From contig JAKEKT010000011.1 of the NCBI GenBank assembly GCA_021495925.1, positions 372,001 through 436,000 of the forward strand: a stretch of 64,000 nt of DNA, given 5' to 3'. The stretch's first letter is position 1. The number at the start of each line of letters is the position of its first letter. This document shows positions 32,824 to 42,966 of this stretch, piece after piece. The notes beneath the pieces were generated by a model. It searched no databases, was not told where the DNA came from, and was given only the letters and a program-made list of their open reading frames with translations. Position numbers and translations under genes: made by a program. This stretch comes from Diplodia intermedia. Its lineage: Eukaryota; Ascomycota; Dothideomycetes; Botryosphaeriales; Botryosphaeriaceae.

Positions 32824-35327
32824 TCAAACAGTGACCGTCGCCTCGCCCCTGAGATCCCGGGAGCTGGCGCCGACGGAGAAGGTGTACTCGCCCCTGGCGA
32901 CGGCCCACTCCTGGGCGGCCGTGTCCCAGTACGACACGTCCTTGCGGCGGACGCTGAAGGCGACGTCCCTGCGCTCGCCCTTGGCCAGCTTGACCTTCTC
33001 GAAGCCGCGCAGCTGGCGCGGCGGCTGGCCGGGCGCGGCGGCCGGGTAGGCGACGTACAGCTGGGCCACCTCGGCGCCGTCGCGGCCGCCCGTGTTCTCG
33101 ACGGTGGCGGTGACGCGGATGACCTCGTCGAAGAGGTCGGTCTTGCCGCCGACGGCGAGCGGACCGGTCGGGTAGGTCGAGGACAGGGCCCCGCCGTCGG
33201 TCTTTTGCGCGGCGACGGCGCCGATGTCGAAGGTGGTGTAGGACAGGCCGTGGCCGAACTCGTAGCGGGGCGTCACGTTGAACCTGTCGAAGTGGCGGTA
33301 GTCGATGTAGACGCCCTCGCCGAAGTCGCACACCTCGGTGTAGCACAGCGAGACGGGGTAGTCGGACTCGCTCTTGGCGATGGTGCTGATCAGCTTGCCC
33401 GACGGGTTGACGTCGCCGTACAGCACGTCGGCGATGGCGTTGCCCGACTCCTGCCCCAGCAGCCCGCCGTACACGACCGCCGTCACGTTCTCGTGCTCGA
33501 CCCACGCGTCGACCAGGCGCGGGCCGACCGTGTTGATGACCACGACCGTGTTGTTGCAGCTCGAGGCGACGGTCGCGACGAGCGCGTCCTGGTCGGCGTT
33601 GGCCAGCTCCTCGCGGTCGGCGCCCTCGCCCGCGAAGGAGTTGAGGAAGACGAGGCAGACCTCCGAGTCCTCGGCGTAGTTCGAGAAGCTGGGCGTCAAG
33701 GCGGTGCCCTGGCCCGGGATCGAAATGCCGCCACCACCACCTCCGCCCATACCGCCGCCCGGTCCACCACCGGTCGAGTTTCCGCTCATAGTAGGCATGC
33801 CGCCACCCATGCCTCCAGCGCCGCCCATGCCGCCGGAGCTGCTCGAGTCGGAGTAGGTGTCGTTCAGGATCCAGCGGATCATGCTGCCGTCGGCAGCGGC
33901 GCGGGAGCTCAGGCTCTGGAAGGGGGTGATGAGGTACGAGAAGGAGAGCTGGCCGGAGCCGCTGCCCGAGGCGAGATGGCCCTGGTAGACGGGGCCGTCG
34001 GTGCCCTGCACGCTGAAGGCCTGGTTGGGGCCGGCCATGACGGGGCCGGCGTGGGCGCCGAAGACGCTCATGGTGCGGGGGCGGTCCAGGGGCAGGCCGC
34101 GGCCCGCGGCCGTGCCGTTGTTCTTGAGCAGCACGAGCGAGTGGGCGCCGACCTCGCGGATGAGGGCGGCGTGGTCGGCGCGCACGTCGCGGTACTCGGT
34201 CGTGGCGGCGACGTCGGGCTGCCGGCCGTCGTCGAGGCCGACGTGGTAGTAGCCGATGACGTTGCGGACGGCCATGTCGTCGAGGCGGGCCTGGGTGAAG
34301 GAGCCGTTGGCGATGCCGGCGTCGAGGACGTCGGCCGTCCAGTACGAGCTCGAGCCGTAGTCGAGCCCGGCGTTGGCCGAGCCGTACGCCGTCGACTGCG
34401 AGTTGACGTCCGGGAAGACCATGCCGGGGAAGCCGAGCTCGGACTTGAGGAGGCCGCCGACGAGGTCGCCGTTCTCGCACGCCAGGGTGCCGTTGACGCG
34501 CGACATGGCGCACATGACGGCCGCCATGCCGGCCTTGACGCCCTCCTGGAACGGCCAGAGGTAGAGCTCGTGGATCGTCTTGTCGTCGGCGTTGGACGTG
34601 TAGACGGCGGTGGTCGCGGACGAGAGGCTGGACGAGCGGTTCGTCTCCTGTTCGTTGAGCAGGAAGTGCCTGCCGCCGGCGATGACTCCGGCAGAATTCA
34701 TGCCCGGGATGGCCTTGGCCATGATGGCACCGGACAGGTACGCTAATGGAGCTCAGCACATGGCAAACACGGCGCGCCTGAGGATCTGGCAATAACTCAC
34801 GGTCAGGGCTGTAAGCCTCGGCTTGACGGCCACCCCAGGGGGTGCGGCCCAGGGGACCGCACTCGGGGCCGTTGACGAGGTTGTAGCCCATGAGGTAGAA
34901 CTCGCGGCCGAGAGCCTTGTTTTGCCTCTCGAAGTAGTCCCTGTCCCAGGTCATGGCCAGGGCGTTGTCCATGCTGAAGCCGGAGACGTAGTACTGGTAG
35001 TTGATGCCGCTGCTGCCGTCCTTGTTCTCCAAGGCGGTCCACGTGAGGTTGGAGCCAGAGACATCGCCGCCCGTGATGATGGAAACCTTCTCGGCGTTGG
35101 TGAGTCCGGAGACGAAGGTCTTGGCCTTTTGATACGCCGCTTCGAAGTCGCCAAGCTGAACTGCACGAAGAAAGCGGTAAGGGCTTGTGTTTCGGACAGC
35201 TGCGGCCTATGGGCTCCTCACCTTTACCAGAAGACAGAATCGACGCCGGATTAGTGGACGAGTTGGAGGCGGCGTAGCTACGAGAAACGAGCGCGGAGGC
35301 AACACCGAAAGCCGTGAGGGCTCTCAT
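32824..35327 (-). CDS. Secreted GH3 beta-glucosidase with Gly/Met-rich insertion
   Basis: Exons 35222-35327, 34801-35160 and 32824-34742; introns 61 and 58 nt; 794 residues. The signal peptide is MRALTAFGVASALVSRSYA. GH3 features in order: AEKVSIITGG, WDRDYFERQNKALGREF, GPECGPLGRTPWGGRQAEAYSPDPYLSG, catalytic Asp in FPDVNSQSTAYGSANAGLDYG, the C-terminal sandwich (SLVLLKNNG), YEFGHGLSYTTF, and a fibronectin-III-like end. The family removes non-reducing beta-D-glucose outside the cell. Residues about 454-499 are a Gly/Met/Ser-rich run not typical of the family. The canonical sequence around the substrate-binding Asp is replaced by a divergent KDGSSGI segment, so this is a divergent GH3 branch. 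The first donor could alternatively be six nt earlier. It shares its promoter region with quercetinase. Confidence 0.92.
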
Positions 35328-36538
35328 GGTGACGGATCAAGAGGAGGGGAACAGGCGAAAAGAACGAGTGTCGTGGAATTTGGCACTTGGCTACGGCTCA
35401 GTATTCATACGGTGTTGAGCGGCATGCTCGCGCGCAGTGACGACTCGGGCAAAAGGGCAAGAGCTTGGCATAGAGACAACATGCTTGCGTATATCGCCGG
35501 CATATCCCACGTGGTGGCCAATCATACCGGATGAAACACTCAGGTGCAGGGCAAGGCCACGCGGCCGGGCAGAGATCTGAGCAACAGAAGCTTAAAGCTA
35601 AAGCGACGATGGGACTGCGGGAGGCGGCTCCGGCGAGATCGGTGCGAGGGTGATTGGCGGGCACGATGCCGTTCTGCCGGGAGCGACCATCGGGGGGCGG
35701 CGAGCACGAGCAGGATTTCAGGAGTTGCGCGTCTTTTGCCTTCTGTTCGAAACAGATGGCTGAATCAGGCAACCGGGGTGGCGCTAAGCCGGAAAGCTTG
35801 AGCGCGCCCGATGCACGATGCACATCGCGGCTCTCGAGCAGAGCCTCCTCGGACCTCGGAGCTCAACGTTGTCCGCCGCTGCCTCCCGCACTCGAAACGT
35901 CACTCCCATTCTCGTCGGCCCAGGACGATCGGAGGAGGCGCCTACAGAAAAGCTTGGCCACCTTATCCATCCATCCAACTCTCTCGGGAGCCTTTCTCGC
36001 GGGGCGCCGCCCCCGAGCTCCGCGCCATGCACCACGGGATTTCTTGCATGTCATCAGGCAACGGTCTCATTTCGGCGCCACACCATCTATCCACCATCTG
36101 GACTCCTCCATGCAAATCGAGATGCCTGCAGAGAGCGCCGAGAACTCATGGTCCTCGCTTCCCGAGTCGCCAGTCGCCGCCTCCGCTTCGCCCTGCCGGC
36201 CGTGGTACAGAACCTTGTATGCACCCGTGGGGCCGCAATATCGTCCCCGCGGACTCCCTGCTGGCTCGTTCGCCCTCTCTTTGCGAACTGCTGTGTACGG
36301 CCAAGGCTCACTTGGCATCGGGAATCCCGAGCCTAATGCCGTCCAGGTGCCTAACCAGTAGACTCCGTTTGCTCCGTCTCTCGCACTTTTCTCGTTGGTG
36401 AGCTCCGGGCCTACTACGAGCTCGTACATACTACTACTACTTATTATCCGGTGGTTGCCCTTCTCGTGCATCTTCTCACCACCACCTTCTTTTCTTCGGC
36501 TGTACATACTATCCCAGTCAATTCACTTCTCAATCGCA
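35328..36538. promoter_or_regulatory. Shared promoter region of GH3 beta-glucosidase and quercetinase
   Basis: 1.2 kb between the divergent start codons at 35327 (-) and 36539 (+). The right end is pyrimidine-rich and close to the quercetinase start. No TATA box was found. The arrangement allows co-regulation of the two secreted enzymes. Confidence 0.55.
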
Positions 36539-37717
36539 ATGAAGTCCTCCACCGCCGCCATCGCCGGAGCTCTCTCCTCGCTCCTCGCCGTCGGTTCTGC
36601 CGCCCCGGCAGCTCGTGCCGCCGAGGAGAGCAGCCTAATCGTCGACACGGCGCCGCAGTACCTGCGCCCCTATGTGCTCCCCAAGTTCGCCGGACAAGCT
36701 GTAGCCGTCGGCCAGCAGATCTACCGCTTCTCCGTCACGGGCAACTCGTCCGCCGGCGCCTTCACGCTGATGCAGACTAACGCCCCCGACTCGACCAGCC
36801 TGGGCGTGCTGCCCCACACCCACAAGGCGCACTACGAGAACTTCTACTGCACCAAGGGCCGCGTGCAGCTGTGGGCCAAGACCAACGCAACGGGCGAGAA
36901 CGCGCGCGTCCTCACGCCGGGCGACTATGGCGCCGTGCCGCACAACACCATCCACACCTTCCAGATGACCGACCCGGACACGCAATTGACGGGCGTCATC
37001 CAGCCGGGTGGCTTCGAGCAGCTCTTCATCGCCATCGGCGACGGCGCCTACAACTCGTCGACCGGCTCCGCCTTCGTGCCCGCCGCCGCGTCCAACAGCA
37101 GCTCGTCCTCGGGCGCGGGCAGCTCGGCCGGCATGATCTCCGCGCTCGAGTCGTTCGACGTCTTCGCCCAGCTCGACTTCTCGCCGCGCTACGACTTCGT
37201 CAACGGCAGCGCCAGCAGCAGCCCCAGCAGCGCCGGCAAGTGGCACGACGGCGCCAACGCCCTGGCCAAGGACGCGTACACGCCCAACTTCGTCGCCAAG
37301 GGCTACGGGCCCAAGTACCTCAACGTCGACGACGGCGTCTACCGCGTCGTGCAGCCGCTCGTCACCGGCACCCAGAGCGCCGACAACTTCACCATGGGCA
37401 CCATCACCATGTCCCCGCTGCTCGCCAACCAGACGGCCGCCGGCACCGCCCAGCAGAACCTGACCCAGCCCCTGGCCTTCCAGATGGAGGAGGGCCAGCT
37501 CGTCGTCGCCATCGACGGCTACGACTCGGTCAGCCTGATCCAGGGCGACGTCGTCTTCATCCCCGCCGGCATCCCCTTCACCTACCACGCCTCCGTCCCC
37601 TTCACCAAGTTCCTGTACGTCAGCGGCGGCGGCGACGGCCTCGACTACCAGTTGATGCAGAAGAGCGTGTCCTGGGACTACACTACCTACCCCACCTACG
37701 CCGGTTACACCATCTAA
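36539..37717 (+). CDS. Secreted quercetin 2,3-dioxygenase (bicupin)
   Basis: Intronless, 392 residues, with signal peptide MKSSTAAIAGALSSLLAVGSAAP. The N-terminal cupin holds the metal site in LPHTHKAHYENFYCTKG: His93, His95 and Glu100, plus His139 in PHNTIHTFQ. The spacing 2, 5 and 39 equals that of the four ligands of the Aspergillus japonicus enzyme (His66, His68, Glu73, His112). A Ser-rich linker with many N-glycosylation sites follows, then a second cupin (QMEEGQLVVAIDGYDSVSLIQGDVVFIPAGIPFTYH) without a full ligand set. The copper enzyme cleaves the flavonol heterocycle of quercetin with O2, releasing CO and a depside. It sits divergent to a GH3 beta-glucosidase and convergent to a methyltransferase 232 bp away. 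Confidence 0.93.
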   Translation: MKSSTAAIAGALSSLLAVGSAAPAARAAEESSLIVDTAPQYLRPYVLPKFAGQAVAVGQQIYRFSVTGNSSAGAFTLMQTNAPDSTSLGVLPHTHKAHYENFYCTKGRVQLWAKTNATGENARVLTPGDYGAVPHNTIHTFQMTDPDTQLTGVIQPGGFEQLFIAIGDGAYNSSTGSAFVPAAASNSSSSSGAGSSAGMISALESFDVFAQLDFSPRYDFVNGSASSSPSSAGKWHDGANALAKDAYTPNFVAKGYGPKYLNVDDGVYRVVQPLVTGTQSADNFTMGTITMSPLLANQTAAGTAQQNLTQPLAFQMEEGQLVVAIDGYDSVSLIQGDVVFIPAGIPFTYHASVPFTKFLYVSGGGDGLDYQLMQKSVSWDYTTYPTYAGYTI

Positions 37718-37949
37718 GCGCGATTACTAGGAGAAAATTCGTTGTGTCTGGTGCTATGTTCCTTTCTCGCGGATACCCGAGCCGGGTGGCTCACGATTTT
37801 GATGACAATGAGCATGAGGCCACTGAACGTGGTACCCTATGTATATAGTAATGACAAGCAGAATGAGGCCGCCGGGTGGGAAGATCTCGGTCTTTCAACT
37901 AGTGGTACCCTACGCAATTTTAGAACACGTCCCCTGAATATGTGAGCAA

Positions 37950-39495
37950 CTATGCAGGCTGAGAAGCGCCCGGCTTTCGGCCATACACTACTGAACTGGT
38001 AGAACAGTCAGTAGCTGCAATTCTCAGTTGGAGGAAGGAAGGCTACGCACACGTCGTAGTAAGCGTGGGTCTTTCTGTCCCGTAGCGCTTCCTTGAATTT
38101 GGCCACCAGAACCATGACTTCTTCGTATTTCCACTACGATGGGTCAGTGTTATAGGCCTCTGAGACGGAACAAAAATATTGCTCAAGCTTACTCCCAGAA
38201 CGTGGGTGAGCAGGAACATGGCCCAGCCCTCTGTCACCAAGTCAGTGATGTTCCTCATCCGCCGCCGCCTCTGTTACTGTTACTCACCACACCCATGATA
38301 GCAATACAGCAAGTTCCATTTCCCGAGCTCCTTCATCTTGGGGTCGGAACTCCAAGAGCCAACCGGAAGCTTGAACCTCACCTCGCTCACATCTTCAAAG
38401 CCCGCATCCATGATCCACGCCTTCATACTGTCGACCACCCTCATGGTCTTCCCGAACTTGTCAGCCGTCTCAATGAAAAGCTTGGACCACTCTGCCATGG
38501 TGTGATCTGGCGGACACGTGCCGTCATCTGACTTGAACTGGATCGCCATTTCCATCTGGTTGATCCATCCGCCTGGTTTGAGGTGGCTTCTCGCATATCA
38601 GTTGATGTTTGGTGGGCCGAAGTTTACGGCGGGAGCTTACTCGAAGGCTTCCCGATAGAATGCCGGCCAGTCTCCGACACTGCCGAAGAGGCATCGAACA
38701 TGGATCATGTCAAATGAATTCTTTGGGAACGTCCATGACTCGGTGCAGTCGTCGATTTCGAACTGACAGTTTGGAGGGCAAAACTGCGGCTGGATGGGAG
38801 ACAGATCGGTCCCGACGACTTGACAATCCGGGTATTCGTCTGCAAAGTCACTTCATGGGACGAATTGGTTAGTATCCACTAATGCAAGTCCTGGAACCAG
38901 GGATGATACATGGACCAGATGCCCGTCCCGCATCCAACGTCTAAAACTTTCTTCAAGCAATCAGCACTTGGACGAGCGCCATGCACGATGTAAGACATAC
39001 CCCAGGATTATCGATGGGTGCCAGAAATAACCTGTCGTCAATCAGGAGCCGAAGCATATGATGGCTACATTTTTTAGCTAGGACGCCAAACATGGACCAG
39101 ATGCGAGTGCGTACCCAATGTCCAGTTGATCATTTTGAGCGTCGTCATTTGGCCCCCTCCTCATTTGTCAGCTCTCCTACTTTGAGATTCGGTTACAGTT
39201 GCCTTCTCCGGAGGGAAATGCGTGTAACCACACAACAGAGACCGCGATCTCACACTCACCAATAAGCACCTTCCCGAAACTTGTGGTAGCGGCGGCCGTT
39301 CTCGTAGCGGTGGCGCCAGATGGTGGAGGTAATGGAAGTGGTGTCACTGATGTCGTCGCCAAAAGCCGAGTCGTTGCTGTCGTCGGCTGGCTCGCGAGCC
39401 TGTGTAACAGGTCAGCGGGGTTTGATGCAGATAAGCTGTCGACTCACAACTGGGATGTGGATGGCGTCGGAGGGCCCAGAGTCTGGCTCGGCCAT
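37950..39495 (-). CDS. SAM-dependent methyltransferase (LaeA/UMTA-like)
   Basis: Ten exons on the minus strand: 39448-39495, 39260-39399, 39115-39156, 39001-39064, 38910-38950, 38641-38850, 38288-38589, 38193-38230, 38051-38133 and 37950-37995. Nine introns of 48-103 nt all restore frame; the protein has 337 residues. A Ser/Asp-rich start (DSAFGDDISDTTSITSTIWRHRYENGRRYH) is followed by the class I SAM motif VLDVGCGTGIWSIDFADEYP (residues 100-119), the acidic DLSP strand, motif IV-like FDMIHVRCLFGSVGDW and post-motif HLKPGGWINQMEM. The last exon restores the family C-terminus VVYGRKP. This group includes LaeA-like regulators and small-molecule O-methyltransferases; which applies here is unknown. 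It is divergent to a P450. Confidence 0.92.
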
Positions 39496-40289
39496 CCTGC
39501 AGTAGCGGGAGGACTGGCGGCTGACAAGAAAGCTTGTTTGAAGGGGAAATGCACTCAGCAGTCGAGCGGGTGACCAGGCTTCGGTGGAGGTCTGTACTGC
39601 GGAGTTGGCGCGCCGCGAGCTGGGGGTGTAGCGGTTTTATGCCATGTGGCTCTGTGGTGCGCATGGTGCTGATGCCGTGCGACTGGAGCGTGAAGAGGCC
39701 CAACCTCAAGACAGCTCAGAACATGGGTGCTGTGACGGCGAGAGCTCCAATGGAGAATTTTGGCCAGGTTCCGGTTGAGATGCAGTCTGCCGCTTACGTG
39801 CATCTCCTGGCGCCAGTGGCGGAATAGAGGCGCAAGAGACTGGACTGGAGAAGATGAAAAATCCCGGCAGGGCGGTGGCGGCAGGCAGTGTTGGGAGCTG
39901 CAGGTTTCACTGTTGTACGACGAAGAGGAAGATCGATGGCTGCCACGGTGCGTCAACCACGCACCGCCCAGTCCAGCCCAGTCCAGACGCCCGTAAACCA
40001 ACTTCCCCGCGCCAAATGCTCCTGCCCAGAGTCCATCACATAAGTGCAGCGAATGGCAGACCCGCTGGTTCAACTACCCGACTCGCCTCGGTTGCGCCGA
40101 TCGCGTGCATGCTGGACCGGGTGATTGGCTCGACGAGGCAGTCGCCTCCGTGACTACCTCTCGTGGCAATCGCAACTGCCAAGCGGCACAGCTTTGATTT
40201 TCCATCTGGCACACGGCCATGGCTTTCGAAGAGAACTCGCACTCATTTTCTCCTCCCGCCCAGACTCACCCGCCGAACGCCGTGATCCA
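39496..40289. promoter_or_regulatory. Shared promoter region of methyltransferase and P450
   Basis: 794 bp between divergent start codons (39495 on minus, 40290 on plus). No TATA box or conspicuous palindrome was found. Confidence 0.5.
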
Positions 40290-42167
40290 ATGGCTTTCCT
40301 TCCTATCCTCGAGCCGCCGACGATCATGTACGGCGTAGCCTTTGCATTGCTAAGCTATGCTATCGGCCTCGCTGTTTACCGTCGCTTCTTCCATCCGCTG
40401 GCAAGAATTCCTGGTCCTTTGTTACCTGCTGTCACCATGCTCTACCAGTCATACTACAATGGCCGCTACTATATGAAGATTGCCGAGCTTCATGAGAAAT
40501 ATGGTAATCTGCACCCGGCATTCTGAGCTTAGCGGGATCACTGCTTCCTACCACTTTGTATCCCGCACTGACCATGTGATTGCTCACTCCAGGACCTGTC
40601 GTCCGCATTACACCGAACGAGATCCATCTTAGTGACCCGGACAACTATGAAAATATCTACTACGTTGGAACCCGCTTCTGGAAGAGCCCCGTCTTCTACG
40701 GCGCTCTCTGCGTCCCCCACAGCACCTTTGGCACCCCAACCAACGAAGTCCACAAGCACAAGCGCGCCATGATCAATCCCATGTTTTCCCGTAGAATGGT
40801 GCTGCAACTTGAGAATGTGGTCCATGACAAGGCCCAGAAGTTGATCAAGCGTATGGAAGCTGGTATCGCCGAAATGAAGCCTGTCGACCTCCACCACGCC
40901 TTCCGCAGCGTCTCCGTCGATGTTATCACCGATTATGCATTCGACAAATGCTACAACCTCCTGGACACATCTGATTTGGGAGCCCATTTCTTTGCCCTAG
41001 TCCGCGGGGTGGGTCCAGCCATGTGGGTGTTCCAGCAGTTTCCTTCCTTACAGCGCCTTGCTCTCAAGACGCCTGCATGGCTGGCGCCATACATTAGTGA
41101 GCCCCTGGGACATGTGACCAAGATGCAAATGGTAAGACCAAAGATGAATATCCATTTTCCACACAATCACTTGTTCATAGCGCTGACATTTTTGAATCAG
41201 AAATGCATGGAGCAAGTCGAAGACGTCAAAGCCCGCATGGCCTCAGGAAAGCTGAACAACGCCCGTCCGACCATCTTCTCTGAACTCCTCGACCCCGAGA
41301 ACAACGATGGATGGCCCATTCCAACGTCGTGGCAGTTGAAAGATGAGTGCTACAGCTTTCTCGCTGCGGCTGCTGATACGACCGGAAATGCTATGAGCAC
41401 AGCGTGCTACCATACTCTTGCTAACAGGGACATCTACGCTCGCCTCAAGAGCGAGTTGGTTATCGCTTTCCCTGATGCCAGCCAAAAGTTGGACTTTGTC
41501 GCTCTTGAAAAACTTCCCTATCTGGTAAGAAGTCCGTCTTCATAATCATATAGACCATTGCTGATAGGCTAGACCGGGGTGATCAAGGAGGGATTAAGGT
41601 TTGTACCCTTGCTCTTTACAGTAAGGGGCCACAGCTGACAATGTGAAGGCTCTCATTCGGTGTTCCTGGCCGTTTTCCGCGCGTTACCCCCAAAGGAGGC
41701 GCCGCATTCAACGACTACTATATTCCGGAGGGCGTATGTATTCCGGGGTTCCTTCAAGTCATCGACATTTCTGATTGCTTGCTATAGACAATTGTCGGAA
41801 TGAGCTCATGGCTCATGCATCGCAACGAAGATGCGTTCCCAGATCCGATGAATTTCGACCCATCTCGTTGGCTGAACCCGGAAGATGCCCGTCGTCTTGA
41901 CCGTTACATGGTTTCTTTCGGAAAAGGCTCGCGCCAATGTGTCGGCATGCCGTATGCTCCTCTACTTCGTTTTGTACTTCACTGATACTGACCTTATGTA
42001 GTCTGGCCTACTGTGAGTTGTACGTGACTCTCGGAACCTTCTTCCGTCACTTCTCCAACATGGAGCTGCAAGTCTTCGAGACCACCCGCGATGATCTTCA
42101 ATTTGAGGATTTCTTCTCCGGCTACTACATCGCAGGAAAGAAATGGTTCAAGGCCATCGGACACTAG
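40290..42167 (+). CDS. Microsomal cytochrome P450 (trichodiene oxygenase-like group)
   Basis: Exons 40290-40503, 40593-41131, 41201-41524, 41573-41598 (26 nt), 41649-41733, 41788-41951 and 42002-42167; introns 48-89 nt, all in frame; 505 residues. An N-terminal membrane helix (IMYGVAFALLSYAIGLAVY) and the hinge HPLARIPGP are present. The I-helix reads AAADTTGNA, the ExxR motif EGLR, the PERF-like region FDPSRW, and the heme loop FGKGSRQCVG has Cys447. It resembles the CYP58/trichodiene-oxygenase-like fungal clade, which oxidises terpenes and aromatic compounds with an external reductase in the ER. Substrate is unknown. The adjacent methyltransferase suggests a shared small-molecule pathway. 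Confidence 0.92.
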
Positions 42168-42966
42168 CGGATTGCCTCTTCCAACGCCTTGATTCATTTC
42201 CTCTCGTCAAATGGAATTATGATCGTGGGAGACGGATGGCCGGATGGGGGCTTTTATAGATTTGCAAGGTCTCGGATTATTGCTAGCGTGTTTTATACGG
42301 CTCTTCCTTCGGTTCTTGCGTTGTGTCTTGGTGGTGCACCGGGGCGTTACGCATGGCTCGAAAGCGGAGACAAAAGCCTATTATTACCCTTACTATTACC
42401 TTACAAACGAGCGGTCAAACAATCAAAACATTGAAACAGATATCTACCGTAATCCAATATATCCTGTCGTAGTGGACCAGAACAGGTGTTTGTTGCTCCC
42501 AGGCATGAGCAACAAGAGACATTGATTGCATCCAGCCTATATGGGCGGCTAAAGCATATAGTCCGGACGTATATAGATTAAAGTTTCAAACTGAAAAAAT
42601 AAAATTTAAAGGTCAGGTTCAATCATCCAAGTGTGTAGACAGAGATATGCTTTGTGAGAGACAGGGTTGAGAAGAGAATAATCGCTTGACATCATCATGC
42701 CGTCTTTCGGACCATGCTTGTTCCGGAAGCACACCTCCCCTGTATACTCCGTCCGTTGAGCTTCCCCCCAAGAAATAAAGAAAGAAAGAAGGAACGCCGA
42801 ATGGAAAACTATCTCCTCTATTCATAGAACTCCGAAAACAAGTAGAATCAAATGCCCCTCCCGGTATGCATTAAACGTCCAGTCCCTGAACAGTTTTGCA
42901 CTTGTCGCCATTATCGTCGTTCGTCATAAGAACGCCAAGAGAAGAAGAAAATAACAAGGACGAGGT
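42168..42966. other. Intergenic, convergent 3' ends
   Basis: 0.8 kb, AT-rich, between the P450 (+) and the low-complexity gene (-). No gene seen. Confidence 0.6.

Noticed and set aside
33205..34746. 513-codon plus-strand frame over the GH3 gene
   Set aside because: Shadow of GC-rich coding sequence; composition (Val, Ala, Asp, Gly, His) is typical of antisense frames.
35222..35228. Alternative GH3 first-exon donor six nt upstream (gtaaag)
   Set aside because: Both keep frame; AAAG|GTGAGG matches consensus better than G|GTAAAG, so the longer exon was chosen. Two-residue difference only.
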